Assembly: GCA_027460605.1 (NCBI GenBank)
Contig: JAPZAN010000245.1
Span: 1 to 23,377, forward strand
Source of the DNA: Candidatus Methanoperedens sp.
GTDB lineage: Archaea > Halobacteriota > Methanosarcinia > Methanosarcinales > Methanoperedenaceae
Direction of reading: 5' to 3'
DNA: 23,377 nt
The first letter of the stretch is position 1. Every line of letters starts with the position of its first letter. The position numbers were made by a program, and so were the translations under genes. Of this stretch, positions 23,074 through 23,377 are shown piece after piece. The notes below the pieces were generated by a model. The model was given only the letters and a program-made list of their open reading frames with translations. It did not search any database and was not told the DNA's origin.

Positions 23074-23377
23074 TTTTCCTCTATTTGGGGAAGTTGGCTA
23101 TCGCTATGATAGTATAAATAATTAACTCAGAAACAGGCAATAGACTGGCGATATATTATAATACATTCAATGAATAAAACAATCTGTACTTAAACACGAT
23201 ACGGGCTCCATGCTTAACGTTTTATAGCAACGCAAACTAAAAAAGTACAGGCAATAAGGATTATAACCACAAAGTTTTTAAGGACATTCAGCCAATTATA
23301 GCACACTTGCATTGATGCGGTACGAAAAACATCCATGCAAATAATCATCCGAAGAAAAGTAGTTAGATTTAGATAAT
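23074..23377. other. 304-nt upstream region of the glutamate synthase operon
   Basis: No gene is seen on either strand. The 50 bases nearest the operon hold its promoter; the remainder is AT-rich with no repeat or RNA that I recognise. Confidence 0.6.
23079..23121 (-). promoter_or_regulatory. Promoter of the HdrBC-glutamate synthase operon
   Basis: On the minus strand a TATA-like box (TTATTTATACT, 23111-23121) lies about 40 bases before ATG 23073, with a GAGG four bases from the start. A short imperfect repeat (CTATC and GATAG, 23098-23112) overlaps it and could bind a regulator. Confidence 0.45.

Overview
The window looks archaeal, most likely from a methane-cycling euryarchaeon of the Methanosarcinales (for example a Methanoperedens-like lineage; inference only). 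Supporting signs are an archaeal-type phosphopantetheine adenylyltransferase, a glutamate synthase split into archaeal-style subunits, a fused HdrBC-type protein with CCG cysteine motifs, TATA-like boxes with short or absent leaders, and several TTG starts.

Layout. 1-590: a housekeeping gene, coaD. 591-3096: an accessory strip with a ribbon-helix-helix/RelE toxin-antitoxin pair, a small DUF5678-like protein overlapping a retropepsin-like aspartyl protease, and long non-coding gaps holding several copies of a GC-rich repeat that carries a hairpin and T-run. 3097-15334: a 12 kb defence-type island on the plus strand: DUF499 AAA+ ATPase, an unknown 163-aa protein, a YwgA/DUF4065-like protein, an HD-domain phosphohydrolase, a DUF1156 Zn-ribbon DNA methylase, a class III nucleotidyl cyclase fused to a Nudix-like domain, and an SNF2 helicase ending in a DUF3883 domain. 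15497-17231: debris and toxin-antitoxin genes: an HTH-nucleotidyltransferase (MNT) gene with a broken HEPN-like partner, a small ORF, an AbrB/PIN pair and a second relic of the HEPN-like tail. 17250-18394: an IS5-like insertion sequence. 18434-23073, minus strand: an operon of an HdrBC fusion and three glutamate synthase subunits.

How the genes may work together. ATPase, methylase and helicase form the core of a restriction-like system; such helicase-methylase-ATPase sets are known in defence catalogues (recalled, not checked). What stands out is the packaging of this core with two nucleotide-signalling or nucleotide-destroying modules: the YwgA/HD pair between ATPase and methylase, and a cyclase-Nudix fusion, with all recognisable cyclase catalytic residues, between methylase and helicase. 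That suggests a layered system: DNA modification and sensing by the core, and a second-messenger or nucleotide-depletion arm. The methylase and helicase genes have mosaic base composition, as if the specificity-bearing parts had been exchanged. The glutamate synthase operon lacks an NAD(P)H-oxidising subunit and instead begins with an HdrBC-like iron-sulfur protein, pointing to ferredoxin- or thiol-linked electron supply.
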